Part shown: positions 23,928 to 35,206 of the stretch, piece after piece
Position numbering within the stretch: position 1 is the stretch's first letter
Layout: the number at the start of each line of letters is the position of its first letter
DNA from: Whitmania pigra
Lineage: Eukaryota; Annelida; Clitellata; Hirudinida; Haemopidae
Assembly (NCBI GenBank): GCA_021613335.1
Contig: JAJTWR010000431.1
Coordinates: 2,790,001-2,854,000, forward strand
Length of the DNA stretch: 64,000 nt
Direction of reading: 5' to 3'
The notes under the pieces: generated by a model
The model's input: the letters and a program-made list of their open reading frames with translations, nothing else
What the model was told of the DNA's origin: nothing
The model's database searches: none
Program-made: the position numbers and the translations under genes

Positions 23928-25127
23928 TTACGTGCCGCGGGCTCGCAGCGCGAACAAGGAGCTCAGGTTCGTCAAAACATACACTTCCGGCGCGTCGTTA
24001 GGGGGGCTGAATATCCTCGGGGTGGCGGAGATTCCGCGCCCGGGATCCCACAGAGTCGCGACCTTTCCGGAGCGCTCGTCCACAACCGCGAGCCCTTCCC
24101 CGGTCGGCACAAACACATAGCCGTAACTACACACCGGCGCTCCGGCAGCACTTGGCTGCACATCTTTGCCTTCCTTTTGGGTCAAATCGGTGCGCCACAA
24201 TTCCCGGCCGGTGCGTACGTGCAGCGCGGTCAACCATCCATCGCCGGAGGCAAAGACTGCCTGGGAGCCGACAGTGAGCCCGTTGATGCCGAGGAGCTTT
24301 GTCTGCCAGCGCACATCTCCCGTTTGGGGATCCAGCGCGAACACGCCGTCGGTGTAGCTCGCGGCAAAGAGAAGTCCGGTAGATTTATCAAAGGCAATCG
24401 CGTCGACATCGACGAATTGCTTGTTGGAGTCTGTCGAGAGCTTCCGCTCCCAGAGCACGCGACCATCTTCTTCTTTGAGGGCGACGACTTCGCCATCGCC
24501 AAAGCCCATGTAGACGACGCCCGCCTCCACAATTGGGGTGGCAAGCCCACGGATGGAGTAGCCGCCCAGCGGCTCACGGCGGTGTTGCCAAACCCAGGTC
24601 CCCTTCTCCTTGTCGACGGCGAAGAGGGTCTCGGCTTGGCTCGCCACGAAGACCCGCGGCCCGGAGGCGACTGGTGTTGTCACCAACTCTTCGTTCGCGT
24701 CGTAGGCCCAGCGCTTTTCACCGGTGAGCGTATCGAGCGCGTACAAGACTCCGTCGCCGCCGGGGATGTACGTCACGCCCTCGTAGGCGAGCGCGCCGGC
24801 GTGCGGAATGCCGCTCGTCTTAAACGTCCACAGCACCTTGCCCCGCACATCTTCCAAGCAGCGGACGATGCCATCGCGGGAGGAGATGATGACCCGCTTG
24901 GTCTCCGGGTCCACGGCGGGAGTTGCGGACTCGAGTGGGTTGTATTCGAGGAGCGGCGACTTCACGAGGGGCTTCGTCCACCAGGAGACCTGAAGCCCCG
25001 GGAGCGGTCGTTCGTTTTCTGCGTCTAAGGGAAAGCTCGACAAGGCGATGGGCGCAAACTTGAAGTTGTGCGACCGGCAGCCTCCGAGGACGAGCCCCGC
25101 AACGGCAAGGAGCAGCGCTACTCTCAC
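23928..25127 (-). CDS. bamB: BamB-like PQQ-type beta-propeller lipoprotein
   Basis: A 399-residue lipoprotein. A short signal peptide ends in a VLGGC lipobox. The mature part has repeated propeller blades with GxLYALDxxTGExxW motifs, for example GVLYALDTLTGEKRW, GVFALDPQTGDVRW and LTALHVRTGRELW, seven to eight in all. This is the BamB layout, a non-essential part of the outer-membrane protein assembly machine. The GTG start overlaps the stop of the YfgM-like gene (GTGA). The YfgM-BamB pair is conserved in proteobacteria, which supports the call. Confidence 0.85.
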   Translation of the reverse strand: MRVALLLAVAGLVLGGCRSHNFKFAPIALSSFPLDAENERPLPGLQVSWWTKPLVKSPLLEYNPLESATPAVDPETKRVIISSRDGIVRCLEDVRGKVLWTFKTSGIPHAGALAYEGVTYIPGGDGVLYALDTLTGEKRWAYDANEELVTTPVASGPRVFVASQAETLFAVDKEKGTWVWQHRREPLGGYSIRGLATPIVEAGVVYMGFGDGEVVALKEEDGRVLWERKLSTDSNKQFVDVDAIAFDKSTGLLFAASYTDGVFALDPQTGDVRWQTKLLGINGLTVGSQAVFASGDGWLTALHVRTGRELWRTDLTQKEGKDVQPSAAGAPVCSYGYVFVPTGEGLAVVDERSGKVATLWDPGRGISATPRIFSPPNDAPEVYVLTNLSSLFALRARGT

Positions 25128-25882
25128 GTGCCGCCGTCAGTTACGCGAGAGAGCTCTGCGAGCTTCTCGCGCGCAGCGGGCAGCACCGAACTCTCGGCGA
25201 ACTTGGTTTCAATCGAGAGCAATTTCGTCCGGGCGTCGGCTGTGTTGCCGAGCGCACTCAGCGTCAGGGCTTCGCGGTAAGCGCCTACGCTCGAAAGGAA
25301 ATTCGGGCCGGCCGCGTTGGCGAGGCTCTCGTAGCTCTTTGCGGCCTCCGGGAGCTTCTTTTGGGCTTCGAGCACATAGCCTTGGAGCAGGAGCGCTGCT
25401 TGCTTGAGCAAGGCGTCGTCGGAGCCGCGAGCGAGGTAGTTCGTCACCGCCGCCTCGGCTTCGGTGACTTTGCCAAGGCGCAGGTACGCTGCCGCGAGGG
25501 GCAGTTCGACGAGGGTCGCAGCCTTGCTTCCAGCCTGCGAGACGCGGAACGCTTCCGCTTGGCGCACGAATTCTTCGTCTTTCTTCTCGAAAGAGGAAAA
25601 AGGTGGCTTCTCCCCGTTCGTCGCTGGCGCGTCAACCGCTCCAACCTTCACCGGACGTTCAAGGACTGCCAACACTGAACCGAGAGCCTCCGAGGAGCGC
25701 TCTTCGCGTGAACTGCGGACAGTGAGGAAAATCGATCCCGCGAGGCCGAGCACCCCGACGCCGAGCAACCCACCGATGATGAGGCGCCGATGACGCTCCA
25801 TCCACGGCACTGCCTGTTGGCCGAGCCGCTGGAACTCATCTGGCCTCTTCAGCTCTCGCTGCAGTTTTAAGTACGAAACCAT
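25124..25882 (-). CDS. YfgM-like membrane-anchored TPR protein
   Basis: A 252-residue protein with a basic cytoplasmic N-terminus, one membrane span (LIIGGLLGVGVLGLAGSIFL) around residue 45, and a periplasmic helical part with TPR-like repeats (AAAYLRLGKVTEAEAA, LLQGYVLEAQKKLPEAAKSY, ALTLSALGNTADA). This is the YfgM/PpiD-partner arrangement at the Sec translocon. It directly precedes the BamB-like gene with an overlapping start, as in many proteobacteria. It follows the HMG-CoA lyase gene by 34 bases. Confidence 0.8.
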   Translation of the reverse strand: MVSYLKLQRELKRPDEFQRLGQQAVPWMERHRRLIIGGLLGVGVLGLAGSIFLTVRSSREERSSEALGSVLAVLERPVKVGAVDAPATNGEKPPFSSFEKKDEEFVRQAEAFRVSQAGSKAATLVELPLAAAYLRLGKVTEAEAAVTNYLARGSDDALLKQAALLLQGYVLEAQKKLPEAAKSYESLANAAGPNFLSSVGAYREALTLSALGNTADARTKLLSIETKFAESSVLPAAREKLAELSRVTDGGT

Positions 25883-25916
25883 GGGTGCTTGCTCGTAATT
25901 CGTGAAGTTCGACCTG

Positions 25917-26864
25917 TCAACGGATGGCGGAGGCTTGCGCTCCTGTTTCTGAGGCCCCGAGCGCCGCCTGTAAGTATTTCCCGGTCAAACGGCGGCCGAT
26001 GAGGCTCTGGGCAAGTCGCCCTGCTTCGACGAGCTTCGGAAGGTCGACGCCAGTCTCCACGCCGAAGCCTTGCAGCATGTAGACCAAGTCCTCGGTAGCG
26101 AGGTTTCCGGAGGCTCCCGGTGCATAGGGGCAGCCGCCGAGCCCACCGACGGATGAGTCGAAGGTCGTCACCCCCAAGGAGAGGCCGACGAGCGCATTCG
26201 CGAGCGCCGTGCCCCGGCTGTCGTGCAGGTGCAGGGCGACCTTGGCCACCGGAAGCTGCTCCAGTACCGCCGTGACAATTTGCGCGGTCTGGCCGGGCGT
26301 GCCGACTCCGATGGTGTCGCCCAAAGAGAACTGACAAATGTCCAAGTCGGAAAATGCCTTGAGCACCCGCAGGACTTCAGAAATCGGCACTTCGCCTTGG
26401 TAGGGGCAGCCCCAGACCGTGGAGAGGTAGCAGCGGACGGTCATGCCGCGCCGCAGAGCTTCCTCGGCGATTTGGCGACTCACCGCGATGGCCTCGGCTA
26501 CGGACTTGTTGATGTTCTTCTTCGAGTGGGCCTCGGACACTGAGAGGAAAATCGCGATTTCTTTGAGGCCCGCCGCCGACGCGCGTTCGAGGCCCTTGAG
26601 GTTCGGCACGAGCGCCGTGAAGGTCACCCCCGGCGGTGGCTGGGTGAGCGTCAAGAGCTTGTCCGCATCGGCGAGTTGCGGAATCCAGCGCGGCGAAACG
26701 AACGAGGTCACCTCGATGCGCTTCAGGCCCGAAGCGACGAGCGCAGCGATGAGGCGCGCCTTGTCAGCGGTCGAGAGCGCACGCTGCTCGTTCTGAAGGC
26801 CGTCGCGGGGGCCCACCTCGTAGATATCTACGCGGGGAGGCCAACGGATGTCGGAAAACTTCAT
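25917..26864 (-). CDS. Hydroxymethylglutaryl-CoA lyase
   Basis: A 315-residue DRE-TIM metallolyase that splits HMG-CoA into acetoacetate and acetyl-CoA, the last step of leucine breakdown. The signature [11 protein letters not shown] is at the N-terminus, [15 protein letters not shown] follows, the metal ligands lie in HLHDSRG, and the catalytic Cys region is [12 protein letters not shown]. The ATG at 26864 overlaps the stop of the B12-binding gene (ATGA) and is preceded by GAAGG, so it is chosen over a longer frame. Neighbouring methylmalonyl-CoA mutase genes point to branched-chain and odd-chain acyl-CoA use. Confidence 0.92.
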   Translation of the reverse strand: MKFSDIRWPPRVDIYEVGPRDGLQNEQRALSTADKARLIAALVASGLKRIEVTSFVSPRWIPQLADADKLLTLTQPPPGVTFTALVPNLKGLERASAAGLKEIAIFLSVSEAHSKKNINKSVAEAIAVSRQIAEEALRRGMTVRCYLSTVWGCPYQGEVPISEVLRVLKAFSDLDICQFSLGDTIGVGTPGQTAQIVTAVLEQLPVAKVALHLHDSRGTALANALVGLSLGVTTFDSSVGGLGGCPYAPGASGNLATEDLVYMLQGFGVETGVDLPKLVEAGRLAQSLIGRRLTGKYLQAALGASETGAQASAIR

Positions 26865-27268
26865 GCAGCCTTCGGAGTGATATTCGTGCGGATCCACTTC
26901 ACGACGTCTTGGGTACTCGTCCCCGGCGTGAAGATGACCGACACTCCTTTAGCCTGAAGTTCCGGAATGTCCTCGTCGGGGATGATGCCGCCCCCGAATA
27001 CCTTGATGCCTGCGGCATCGCTCTTGCGCAGCAGGTCGATGACCGCCGGAAAGAGCGTCATGTGCGCGCCAGACATAATCGACATGCCGATGGCGTCCAC
27101 GTCTTCTTGCATCGCCGCCGAGACGATCATCTCCGGCGTCTGGTGCAGGCCGGTGTAGATGACTTCCATCCCCGCATCACGCAAGGCCCGAGCGATGATC
27201 TTCGCGCCCCGGTCGTGACCGTCGAGTCCTGGTTTTGCTACGAGAATGCGCAGTTTGTGTTCAGTCAT
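26861..27268 (-). CDS. Methylmalonyl-CoA mutase, cobalamin-binding small subunit
   Basis: A 135-residue B12-binding domain protein. The cobalt-coordinating motif is [11 protein letters not shown] (DxHxxG), followed by [10 protein letters not shown] and the nucleotide-tail loop [11 protein letters not shown]. It supplies adenosylcobalamin binding to the large subunit encoded 20 bases upstream, forming a two-subunit acyl-CoA mutase as in many archaea and deltaproteobacteria. Its stop overlaps the HMG-CoA lyase start. Confidence 0.93.
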   Translation of the reverse strand: MTEHKLRILVAKPGLDGHDRGAKIIARALRDAGMEVIYTGLHQTPEMIVSAAMQEDVDAIGMSIMSGAHMTLFPAVIDLLRKSDAAGIKVFGGGIIPDEDIPELQAKGVSVIFTPGTSTQDVVKWIRTNITPKAA

Positions 27269-27288
27269 GGCCCAATCTCCTTCGGCTC

Positions 27289-29133
27289 TCAGACGCGACC
27301 ATCTTCACGGTAGGCACCCCACACCTTCCGGAAGACGTCGGAAATCTCTCCAATTGTCGCGTAGGCCTTTACCGCATCAATAACCGGCGGCATGAGATTT
27401 TCGCGCTCATTTCGGCAGGCGGCCTCCACCGCCGCAAGCGCACGGGTGACCTTCTCTTGGTTGCGGTCCCGGCGCAGTTGCTGCAGCCGGTCGAGTTGCT
27501 CGGCGACGACCTTGTCGTCGATTTTGAGCACTTCCACCCCGCTCTTCGACTCGGTCTTGAAGGCGTTGATGCCGACGATAATCTGCTCGCCGAGTTCAAC
27601 CGCGCGCTGGTGCTTGTAGGCGGCCTCGGCAATCTCCTTCTGTTGGAACCCGGCCTCGACCGAGGAAATCGGCCCCCCGAGGCGTTCAATTTGCCGCAGG
27701 TAGTCGGTCGCGCGGCGCTCCATCTCGTCGGTCATGTACTCCACGAAGTAGCTTCCGCCGAGCGGGTCCACCGTCCGGTCGACCCCGGACTCGTGGGCGA
27801 GTATTTGCTGGGTGCGGAGCGCGATAGTCACCGCTTCCTGCGTCGGCAGCGCGTAGGTTTCGTCGAGGGAGTTGGTGTGCAGCGACTGCGTCCCGCCCAA
27901 AACCGCGGCGAGCGCCTGGAGCGCCACCCGCACCACGTTGTTGATGGGCTGCTGGGCGGTGAGTGAAACCCCGGCCGTCTGCGCGTGGGTCTTGAGCGCC
28001 ATCGAGCGCGGGTCGCGCGCGCCGAAGCGATCGCGCATGAGCTTCGCCCAGATGCGCCGCGCGGCGCGGAACTTGGCGATTTCCTCGAAGAAGTCGTTGT
28101 GGACGTCCCAGAAGAATGAGAGCCGGGGCGCGAAGTCGTCGACCTTCATGCCGCGCTTCAAGCACTCTTCGACGTAGCCGATGCCGTCGGAGATGGTGAA
28201 TGCCAGCTCCTGCACCGCCGTCGCTCCAGCTTCGCGGATGTGGTAGCCGCTGATGGAAACCGGGTGCCACTTGGGCATCTCTTTGGTGCAGAATTCGATG
28301 ATGTCGACCACCATGCGCACCGATGGTCGCGGACCCACCACCCACTCCTTCTGGGCGATGAACTCCTTCAGCATGTCGTTCTGTAGCGTGCCGCCGAGCG
28401 CCGCGCGGGAAATGCCCCGTTGCTCAGCGACCGCGACGTACATCGCAAGCGCGATGATCGCCGTCGCGTTGATCGTCATCGAAGTGGTCACCTTGTCGAG
28501 CGGTATGCCGTCGAAGAGCACCTCGAAGTCGCGCAAGCTGGAGATCGCGACGCCTTCGCGGCCAACTTCGCCGAGCGACATCGGATGGTCCGCGTCGTAG
28601 CCCATCAGCGCCGGCATATCGAAGGCGGTCGAGAGGCCCGTCACCCCTTGGTCGATGAGGTACTTGAAGCGTTTGTTGGTATCCGAAGGCGAACCAAAAC
28701 CCGCGAACTGCCGCATCGTCCAATGGCGGCTGCGGTACATGGTCGCTTGCACGCCGCGAACAAACGGCCACTCTCCCGGCAGGCCATTGTCGTGCGCCGC
28801 GGAGCTCTTGAGGTCTGCGGCGGTGAGGAGCACCGGCACCGGAATGCCGGAGTCGGAGGTGAATTCGTTCAGACGCTCGGGCATCTTCTTGAGGCTCTTT
28901 GCGAGGGTGTCGCGCCGCCAGCGAGCGAGTTCTTTGCTCAGGTTTACCGAAGTAGCCGCAGCGGCCCGCTTCGAAGTTGCGTTCTTCGCGACGACCTTCT
29001 TCGCACCCTTTTTTAGCGCACCTGCCTTCTTCTGCCGGCCGGGTGTGGCACGCTTTTCTGACTTCAGCCGACGAGTAAGATGCAGTGATTTTTTCGAGGA
29101 GCTAGCCTTCCCTCGCTTCGGTTTGCGCTTCAT
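27289..29133 (-). CDS. Methylmalonyl-CoA mutase large subunit with basic N-terminal tail
   Basis: A 614-residue catalytic subunit of a B12-dependent acyl-CoA mutase (TIM barrel). Substrate-site stretches are [44 protein letters not shown] and [13 protein letters not shown]. The Tyr in MYRSRHW suggests methylmalonyl-CoA rather than isobutyryl-CoA, an inference. The first 65 residues or so are rich in Lys, Arg and Ala (for example [15 protein letters not shown]), resembling a histone H1 tail, and are not part of the usual enzyme. The B12-binding domain is in the next gene. It is the first gene of the run ending with mutT. Confidence 0.9.
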   Translation of the reverse strand: MKRKPKRGKASSSKKSLHLTRRLKSEKRATPGRQKKAGALKKGAKKVVAKNATSKRAAAATSVNLSKELARWRRDTLAKSLKKMPERLNEFTSDSGIPVPVLLTAADLKSSAAHDNGLPGEWPFVRGVQATMYRSRHWTMRQFAGFGSPSDTNKRFKYLIDQGVTGLSTAFDMPALMGYDADHPMSLGEVGREGVAISSLRDFEVLFDGIPLDKVTTSMTINATAIIALAMYVAVAEQRGISRAALGGTLQNDMLKEFIAQKEWVVGPRPSVRMVVDIIEFCTKEMPKWHPVSISGYHIREAGATAVQELAFTISDGIGYVEECLKRGMKVDDFAPRLSFFWDVHNDFFEEIAKFRAARRIWAKLMRDRFGARDPRSMALKTHAQTAGVSLTAQQPINNVVRVALQALAAVLGGTQSLHTNSLDETYALPTQEAVTIALRTQQILAHESGVDRTVDPLGGSYFVEYMTDEMERRATDYLRQIERLGGPISSVEAGFQQKEIAEAAYKHQRAVELGEQIIVGINAFKTESKSGVEVLKIDDKVVAEQLDRLQQLRRDRNQEKVTRALAAVEAACRNERENLMPPVIDAVKAYATIGEISDVFRKVWGAYREDGRV

Positions 29134-29220
29134 AGTATAACTTCATACCATTCGACTCCCTGACGATCTACATCGCCCAATGAGGCGCTGCGTCACGAGG
29201 CGCCGGGATGCAAGGGCTCC

Positions 29221-30783
29221 TTGAAGCTCAATCTCGCTCAACGCATCACCTTGTCTTTTGGATTCCTGCTCCTCGCGTTAGGTGCCATCTCACTGTACGT
29301 GGTCCAGGAACTACGGGCGAGTCGGCTCGAAGTCCGCCTCGTCGGAGAGGGCTACCTCTCCCTGAGCCAAGCCTTGGCCGCCCTCGAAGCCCAGCACCTG
29401 ACCCAGAGTGTCGAGCTCCGGCGGGCTCGGGAGGCACCGAGCGTCGAAGTCCGCCGCGCGCTGGTGGAACTCCAGCAGCTCTACCGACCAAGCCTCATGG
29501 CGGAGCGAGTGGAGCAAACCCGCAGCGCCGTCCGAGGGCTCGAAAGCCTGGCCCCTACCGAGGAGCGCGTCTTCGTCCGGGACCTCGTCGGGCGCGTCCA
29601 AGAACTCCTCACCCGCACTGAGGAGTACAACGCCGAGGCGAGTCGGCTCGATGAGATGCTGGCAAGTGAGGTGAGCAGCACTACTTCGGTACGCCTCGAA
29701 CGCTTCGAAAAGCTCGACGCCAACATCACCTCAAGCCTCCGGGTACTCCGGGGGACCGTGGAAGCCCGTATCCAAGAGCGCATGCGCCGCGCGGAAGAGC
29801 ACTCGCGGACAACCGAAGTGGCGATGTTTGTCTTGCCGCTCGTCGCGCTCCTGGCCGGGATCCTCGCGACGGCCTTCGCGGTGCGCAGCCTGCGCAATGT
29901 GGCCGCGCTCTTCGCGGGAGTCGAGCGCATGCGCGCCGGAGACTTCACGACCCCCATCACGACCTCCGGCGACGACGAAATAGCCGCCCTCGCACGAGCG
30001 TTTGAGAGCATGGCCCAAGGCGTGGAAACGCGCGAACGGGAACTCCGCAAGAAACAGTCTGAGTTGCTGGCGGCGGAGAGCTTTGCCGCGGTAGGCCGCG
30101 TGTCGGCGCAGGTAGCCCACGAGGTGCGCAACCCGCTCTCGTCTATCGGTCTCAACGCCGAGCTCCTCGAAGAGCACTTGGCCGCCGCGACCTTCCCCAC
30201 ACCGGAGCAGGGCAAAGAAGCGCGGGAACTCCTCGCCTCCGTTGCACGGGAGATTGATCGCGCCACCGAAATCACCGAAGAATACCTGCACTTAGCGCGC
30301 ATTCCTTCCCCCACCCTGCGCACCACAGACCTTGTGCAAGTGCTGACCGATGTCCTCGCCTTAGGCCAACCAGAGTTCACCCACGCAGGGCTCTCCCTGC
30401 GTTCCACCTTCCCGCCGACGCCGCTGCGCATCGAAATCGACGAAGGCCAGCTCCGGCAGGTGTTTCAGAACCTGATGCGCAACGCCCGCGAAGCGATGGT
30501 TCCCGGCGGCACCCTCACCATCGCCGCTTGGGCAAGCAGCGCGCGCATCGAAATTCGCTTTCAGGACACTGGGGTCGGCATCGCCACCGACGTCGGGGAG
30601 CGCATCTTCGAGCCATTCTTCACCACCAAAAACTCTGGCACGGGCATCGGGCTGTCGATTTCACGGCAGATTATCGAAGCTCACGGCGGCACGCTCACCT
30701 ACCAAAGCGCGCCCGGACAAGGGACGACGTTTGCAATCTCCCTCCCGCGCTACGAAGCCTCTTCCCAAAAATCTCCTTCATGA
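29221..30783 (+). CDS. Membrane sensor histidine kinase
   Basis: A 520-residue kinase. The N-terminal span (ITLSFGFLLLALGAISLYVV) is followed by a 170-residue helical periplasmic sensor part, a second span (VLPLVALLAGILATAFAV), a HAMP linker, a HisKA helix with the phospho-accepting His in VAHEVRNPLSS near residue 300, and an HATPase domain with NLMRNAREAM, DTGVGIATD and GTGIGLSIS. The start is a TTG preceded by AAGGG. The dimerisation helix is of the NtrB/ZraS kind. No response regulator gene is in the window. Confidence 0.9.
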   Translation: MKLNLAQRITLSFGFLLLALGAISLYVVQELRASRLEVRLVGEGYLSLSQALAALEAQHLTQSVELRRAREAPSVEVRRALVELQQLYRPSLMAERVEQTRSAVRGLESLAPTEERVFVRDLVGRVQELLTRTEEYNAEASRLDEMLASEVSSTTSVRLERFEKLDANITSSLRVLRGTVEARIQERMRRAEEHSRTTEVAMFVLPLVALLAGILATAFAVRSLRNVAALFAGVERMRAGDFTTPITTSGDDEIAALARAFESMAQGVETRERELRKKQSELLAAESFAAVGRVSAQVAHEVRNPLSSIGLNAELLEEHLAAATFPTPEQGKEARELLASVAREIDRATEITEEYLHLARIPSPTLRTTDLVQVLTDVLALGQPEFTHAGLSLRSTFPPTPLRIEIDEGQLRQVFQNLMRNAREAMVPGGTLTIAAWASSARIEIRFQDTGVGIATDVGERIFEPFFTTKNSGTGIGLSISRQIIEAHGGTLTYQSAPGQGTTFAISLPRYEASSQKSPS

Positions 30784-30786
30784 GTC

Positions 30787-32022
30787 ATGACGAAATCGCT
30801 CTCGAATTTTGAACTGCTCCGGAGAGGCGCAGCGGTTGTTGTATTCGCCGGTTCTCTCGTGGCGACCACCCTGCGAGGATTTCGGAATCCCAACGATTTT
30901 GCCGAGGCCCACTGGTTCTTTGACTACAGCTTCGGCTTTCACCGACGCGCCTTCATGGGTTCGCTCTACTCGCTCTGGCGGTACGCCACCGGCCAAGCAC
31001 CCAGCGAAGAGGCTATTGCGATCATCGCGACGGTCATCCTCATTCTCACCGGTTTGTGTTTCTTCGCGGCGAGCCTCTACATCGTTCACCGCGCCGAGTG
31101 GTCGACGGAAGCGATACTCCTCATGGCCTGCTTCTTGGGCTCGCCGTTCTTCGTCATCCTCGGCCATTTCAACGGTTATCTCGACCACGTCTTGTATCTC
31201 CTCGGACTGCTCTCCTTCGCGCTCGCCATCAAGGAGCGGTGGATCGCCGCTGGCCTCGCCCAGGCCGTAGCCGTGCTCGTGCACGAGACGAGTTTGCTCG
31301 TGATGTGGCCTTCGCTTGTGCTCGCCGCCTGGCTTGCCGGGCCTCGCACCTTACACGCTGGCCGAACTCGGCTCATCGCGCTGGCACTGCCCCTTGTCGC
31401 CTTCTTGGCCCTCACGCTGGCCCCGAATGCCGACTTCCAAGCGAGCTTCCAGGAGCGACTGACGAGCCTCGGTTTTATTCGGAACAACCGCGACCTCATG
31501 GTCCCGGACTACCTCGCGCGGAGCTTTGTTTCATTCCTGCGCTCTGAGGTGAAATACTTGGGCCTGCGCCTCGGAGGCATGCCCATGCTGCTCCGGGTGC
31601 TTCCGTTCGTCTACCTCTGCTTCTCGTGGATGCTGCTTCGAGCACGCCTCGCGCTGAAGAGCTGGGAAATGTTGCTCGTTTTCGCGGCCACCTTCGCCGC
31701 CCAAGTGTTGCACGCGATCGCCTGGGATACGGAGCGCATTTGGCTCTACGCACTCGCCGGAGCCAGCTTCGCGACGCTCGTCGTCTCCGCGTATCGCCCA
31801 TCGGTGAAGTTTGTGGACCTACGCCTGCGCCACCTAGCGCTCGGCCTCTATTTCGCCTACGCCTTCACCCACGTCTCCCTCATGGATGGAGAGGTCGAGG
31901 CCTTCTCACCCAACGAGCGCGCAGCCATCTACGTGCCGCTGTTGGTGCTCATGGTGTGGCTTACCGTCTGCGACTATTCGAACTCCGTCGGCCGCGTCGC
32001 CACCAAGGTGCGATCCCCGTAG
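30787..32022 (+). CDS. Polytopic membrane protein of unknown function
   Basis: A 411-residue protein with roughly nine or ten hydrophobic spans. Between the first two spans lies a polar stretch [20 protein letters not shown]. Further polar residues sit in [12 protein letters not shown] and in [14 protein letters not shown]. Such aromatic- and Asp-rich external loops recall GT-C glycosyltransferases and sugar polymerases, but I do not recognise the family. It starts three bases after the histidine kinase gene, so the two are probably co-transcribed. Its last 49 bases overlap the end of gcvP on the other strand. Confidence 0.7.
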   Translation: MTKSLSNFELLRRGAAVVVFAGSLVATTLRGFRNPNDFAEAHWFFDYSFGFHRRAFMGSLYSLWRYATGQAPSEEAIAIIATVILILTGLCFFAASLYIVHRAEWSTEAILLMACFLGSPFFVILGHFNGYLDHVLYLLGLLSFALAIKERWIAAGLAQAVAVLVHETSLLVMWPSLVLAAWLAGPRTLHAGRTRLIALALPLVAFLALTLAPNADFQASFQERLTSLGFIRNNRDLMVPDYLARSFVSFLRSEVKYLGLRLGGMPMLLRVLPFVYLCFSWMLLRARLALKSWEMLLVFAATFAAQVLHAIAWDTERIWLYALAGASFATLVVSAYRPSVKFVDLRLRHLALGLYFAYAFTHVSLMDGEVEAFSPNERAAIYVPLLVLMVWLTVCDYSNSVGRVATKVRSP

Positions 32023-34799
32023 ACGTTGTCCACCCGGCTCACCGACGGCCAAAACTTGCGCTTCCGGGTAGCAACCGTCGGGAAGGCAGCGCGGGTGCGG
32101 CCATAAGGGCGATTCCAAGTGTCGGCGCAGACGATCTCCGCGCTGTGCGGAGCGCACTTGAGGAGGTTCACATCCCGCGGCACTTCGCCGCGAGCAATCT
32201 CCTCGGCCTCCGCGTGGATAGCGAGGAGCGCTTCGCAAAACCGATCGAGCTCAGCCTTCGACTCCGACTCGGTGGGCTCGACCATCAGCGTCCCGGCGAC
32301 GGGGAACGAAAGCGTCGGTGCGTGGAAGCCGTAGTCCATGAGGCGCTTGGAGACGTCTTCGGCGTCGACGCCCGCGCGCGCCTTGAGCGGCCGGACGTCG
32401 AGGATGCACTCGTGCGCCACGCGCCCCTGGGCACCCCGGTACAGCACCGGGTACGCATCGCCCAAGCGCTTCGCGATGTAGTTCGCGTGGAGGATGGCCG
32501 CGATGGAGCAGGCGCGAAGCCCGTCGGCGCCCATCATGCGAATGTACATCCACGAGATGGTGAGGACGCTCGCGCTCCCGAAGGGCGCTGCCGACACAGG
32601 CCCAACCGCCGTCGCCGGGGCGCCGGGAATAGCCGGGTGCGAAGGCAGGTAGGGCTTCAAGTGTTCGGCGACGCAGATTGGCCCCATACCCGGGCCACCG
32701 CCACCGTGAGGGATGGCGAAGGTCTTGTGGAGATTGAGGTGGCAAACGTCGGCGCCGTAGTCGCCGGGGCGGCAGAGGCCGACCTGGGCGTTCATGTTCG
32801 CGCCGTCGAGGTACACCTGTCCACCGGCTTCGTGCACCTGCGCGCAGCATTCGGTGATGGTCGACTCGAAGACGCCGTGGGTCGAAGGATAGGTCACCAT
32901 CAGCGCCGCAAGGGAGTTGCGATGCTCGGCAACTTTCGCGCGGAGGTCGGCGAGGTCGATGTTGCCGCGCGCGTCGGTCGCGACCACCACCACTTCGAGT
33001 CCGGCGAGCGCCGCCGAGGCAGGGTTCGTGCCGTGCGCCGAGGCGGGGATAAGGCAGATGCGCCGCTGGGTTTGGCCGCGCGCGTCGTGGTAGCGACGAA
33101 TGACGAGGAGCCCGGCGTACTCGCCTTGTGCCCCGGAATTCGGCATGAGCGAGCAGCCCGGAAGCCCAGTCAACTCCGAGAGCCACTGCGAAAGTTGGTC
33201 GGTCAATTCGGCGTAGCCGCGCCATTGCTCTTGTGGCGCGAACGGATGGAGCGCCCCGAAGGCTGGCCAGGTGACCGGCTCCATCTCGCTCACCGCGTTG
33301 AGCTTCATGGTGCAGCTCCCGAGCGGAATCATCCCGTGGGTGAGCGAGAAGTCCTTGTTTTCAAGGCTCTTCAGGTAGCGGAGCATCTCGTGCTCGGTAT
33401 GGTAGCGATGGAAGACCGGGTGGGTGAGGAACGGGGTCTTTCGCTGCAGGAGCGCTGAGGTTTCGCTCGACTTCTCGCCGAGGTCCGCGACGGCGAACGC
33501 TTCCAGGAGATCCGCGTAGTCTTTGTCTTCGACGGTCTCGTCGAGGGCCACCGAGAGGCGATCGTCGGCAAGGCGACGTAGGTTGATGCCCTTCGCGAGG
33601 GCGGCGGCGCTCGCCTGGTCGAGCTTCGGTTTGGGAGCGACGAGCGTCAACGTGTCGAAGTAGTGGTCGCTCGCCAGCGTCCAGCCACCCTTGGTGAGCG
33701 CCCGCGCGAGGCGGCGCGCATAGCCGTGCACGCGCCGGGCGATAGCCGTGACCCCCTCTGGGCCGTGGTACACCGCATACATCGACGCGATGACCGCGAG
33801 CAGCACCTGCGCGGTGCAGATGTTCGAAGTAGCGCGCTCCCGCCGAATATGTTGCTCGCGGGTTTGGAGCGCCATGCGCAAGGCGAGCGCCCCAGTGGCG
33901 TCGCGGGAAACGCCGATGAGCCGCCCCGGTAGCGAGCGGGTGTAGTCGGCGCGGGTCGCGAGGAACGCGGCGTGCGGCCCCCCGAAGCCCATCGGGACTC
34001 CGAAGCGCTGCGAGGAGCCGAGCACCACGTCGGCGCCGTAGGTGCCCGGAGCTTCGAGCATCGTGAGCGCGAGGAGATCGCTCGCGACGACGACCGCTGC
34101 GTTTGCCGCGTGGGCGGTTTTGAAAAACTCGGTGAAGTCGGCGACGCTGCCGTCGGTGGCCGGGTTCTGGACGAGCACCCCGAAGCACGGGCGGTCGAAG
34201 CGGAAGGTTTTCCAGTCGCCCACCAGCACCTCAATGCCGAGCGCCGCCGCTCGGGTGCGGACGACCGCGATGGTCTGCGGGTGGCAATGGTCGGCGACAA
34301 AGAACGCGCTCTTCGCATCGGCGCGCTGCGCGTTGCGCACGAGCACCATCGCTTCGGCGGCGGCGGTGCCCTCGTCGAGGAGCGAGGCGTTCGCGACCGG
34401 CAGGCCGGTCAAATCGGCGATGAGCGTCTGGTAGTTGAGGAGTGCTTCCAAACGCCCTTGGGAAATCTCCGCCTGGTACGGCGTGTAAGCGGTGTACCAA
34501 CCGGGGTTTTGGAGGATGTTGCGGAGGATGACGCCGGGGGTGATCGTCCCGTAGTACCCGGCCCCGATGTAGCTGCGGGCCACGACGTTCTTCGCGGCAA
34601 TAGCCTGAAGCTCGCGCAGCGCCTGGTGCTCGCCCAAGGCCGGTGGGAGTGCGAGCGGCTTCTTTAAGCGAAGCTCCACGGGTATCGTCTCGGCGATGAG
34701 CTCTTCGAGCGACGAGATTCCGAGCGCCTTGAGCAACTCGTCGGTGTCTTCACCGTAGGTGCCGAGGTGCCGCGCGAGAAATTCTTCGGAGCCGCTCAT
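31974..34799 (-). CDS. gcvP: Glycine dehydrogenase (decarboxylating), P-protein
   Basis: A 941-residue full-length P-protein of the glycine cleavage system, with the two halves fused as in E. coli. It decarboxylates glycine with PLP and passes the aminomethyl group to the lipoyl arm of GcvH. The PLP lysine lies in [15 protein letters not shown] near residue 691. The N-terminal half has [13 protein letters not shown] and the C-terminal half [16 protein letters not shown] residues ([14 protein letters not shown]). The ATG overlaps the gcvH stop (ATGA). Its 3' end runs 49 bases into the convergent membrane-protein gene. Confidence 0.97.
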   Translation of the reverse strand: MSGSEEFLARHLGTYGEDTDELLKALGISSLEELIAETIPVELRLKKPLALPPALGEHQALRELQAIAAKNVVARSYIGAGYYGTITPGVILRNILQNPGWYTAYTPYQAEISQGRLEALLNYQTLIADLTGLPVANASLLDEGTAAAEAMVLVRNAQRADAKSAFFVADHCHPQTIAVVRTRAAALGIEVLVGDWKTFRFDRPCFGVLVQNPATDGSVADFTEFFKTAHAANAAVVVASDLLALTMLEAPGTYGADVVLGSSQRFGVPMGFGGPHAAFLATRADYTRSLPGRLIGVSRDATGALALRMALQTREQHIRRERATSNICTAQVLLAVIASMYAVYHGPEGVTAIARRVHGYARRLARALTKGGWTLASDHYFDTLTLVAPKPKLDQASAAALAKGINLRRLADDRLSVALDETVEDKDYADLLEAFAVADLGEKSSETSALLQRKTPFLTHPVFHRYHTEHEMLRYLKSLENKDFSLTHGMIPLGSCTMKLNAVSEMEPVTWPAFGALHPFAPQEQWRGYAELTDQLSQWLSELTGLPGCSLMPNSGAQGEYAGLLVIRRYHDARGQTQRRICLIPASAHGTNPASAALAGLEVVVVATDARGNIDLADLRAKVAEHRNSLAALMVTYPSTHGVFESTITECCAQVHEAGGQVYLDGANMNAQVGLCRPGDYGADVCHLNLHKTFAIPHGGGGPGMGPICVAEHLKPYLPSHPAIPGAPATAVGPVSAAPFGSASVLTISWMYIRMMGADGLRACSIAAILHANYIAKRLGDAYPVLYRGAQGRVAHECILDVRPLKARAGVDAEDVSKRLMDYGFHAPTLSFPVAGTLMVEPTESESKAELDRFCEALLAIHAEAEEIARGEVPRDVNLLKCAPHSAEIVCADTWNRPYGRTRAAFPTVATRKRKFWPSVSRVDNVYGDRTLVATRPTEFE

Positions 34800-35182
34800 T
34801 TCAAGCTCTCAAGGAGTGCCTGGTACGCCGGAGCGTCGAGGAGCGCGTCGTATTCTTCCGGCGCCGATGGTTCGAGTTCGATGATCCACGCGTCGTACGG
34901 AGCGCTGTTGATGCTCGACGGGTCTGCGGTGAGTGCGTCATTGATGCTCGCGACCTTGCCGCTCACCGGCGCATAGAGCTCCGAAACCGCCTTACTCGAC
35001 TCGATGACGCCGAAGGATTGCCCCGCCTTGAGGACTGCGCCAACTTTCGGCAGCTCGATGTAGACCACGGCGCCGAGCGCATCTTGCGCATGGTAGGAGA
35101 CCCCGACAGCTATCCGCGCGTCCTTCTTGCGGGCCCATTCATGCTCTTTTGAATACCGCAGCTCTACTGGGTAGTTTTCCAT
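34796..35182 (-). CDS. gcvH: Glycine cleavage system H-protein
   Basis: A 128-residue lipoyl-carrier protein. The lipoylated Lys is residue 64 in [17 protein letters not shown], and the N-terminal YSKEHEWAR is the family opening. Length is standard. It carries the aminomethyl intermediate between GcvP and GcvT. It sits between gcvT (24 bases upstream) and gcvP (overlapping). Confidence 0.97.
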   Translation of the reverse strand: MENYPVELRYSKEHEWARKKDARIAVGVSYHAQDALGAVVYIELPKVGAVLKAGQSFGVIESSKAVSELYAPVSGKVASINDALTADPSSINSAPYDAWIIELEPSAPEEYDALLDAPAYQALLESLK

Positions 35183-35206
35183 GGTTCCTCACTCCCGAAG
35201 TCGGCG

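Noticed and set aside
31626..33458. 610-codon plus-strand frame opposite gcvP
   Set aside because: Shadow of gcvP, whose PLP motif and full-length similarity are decisive.
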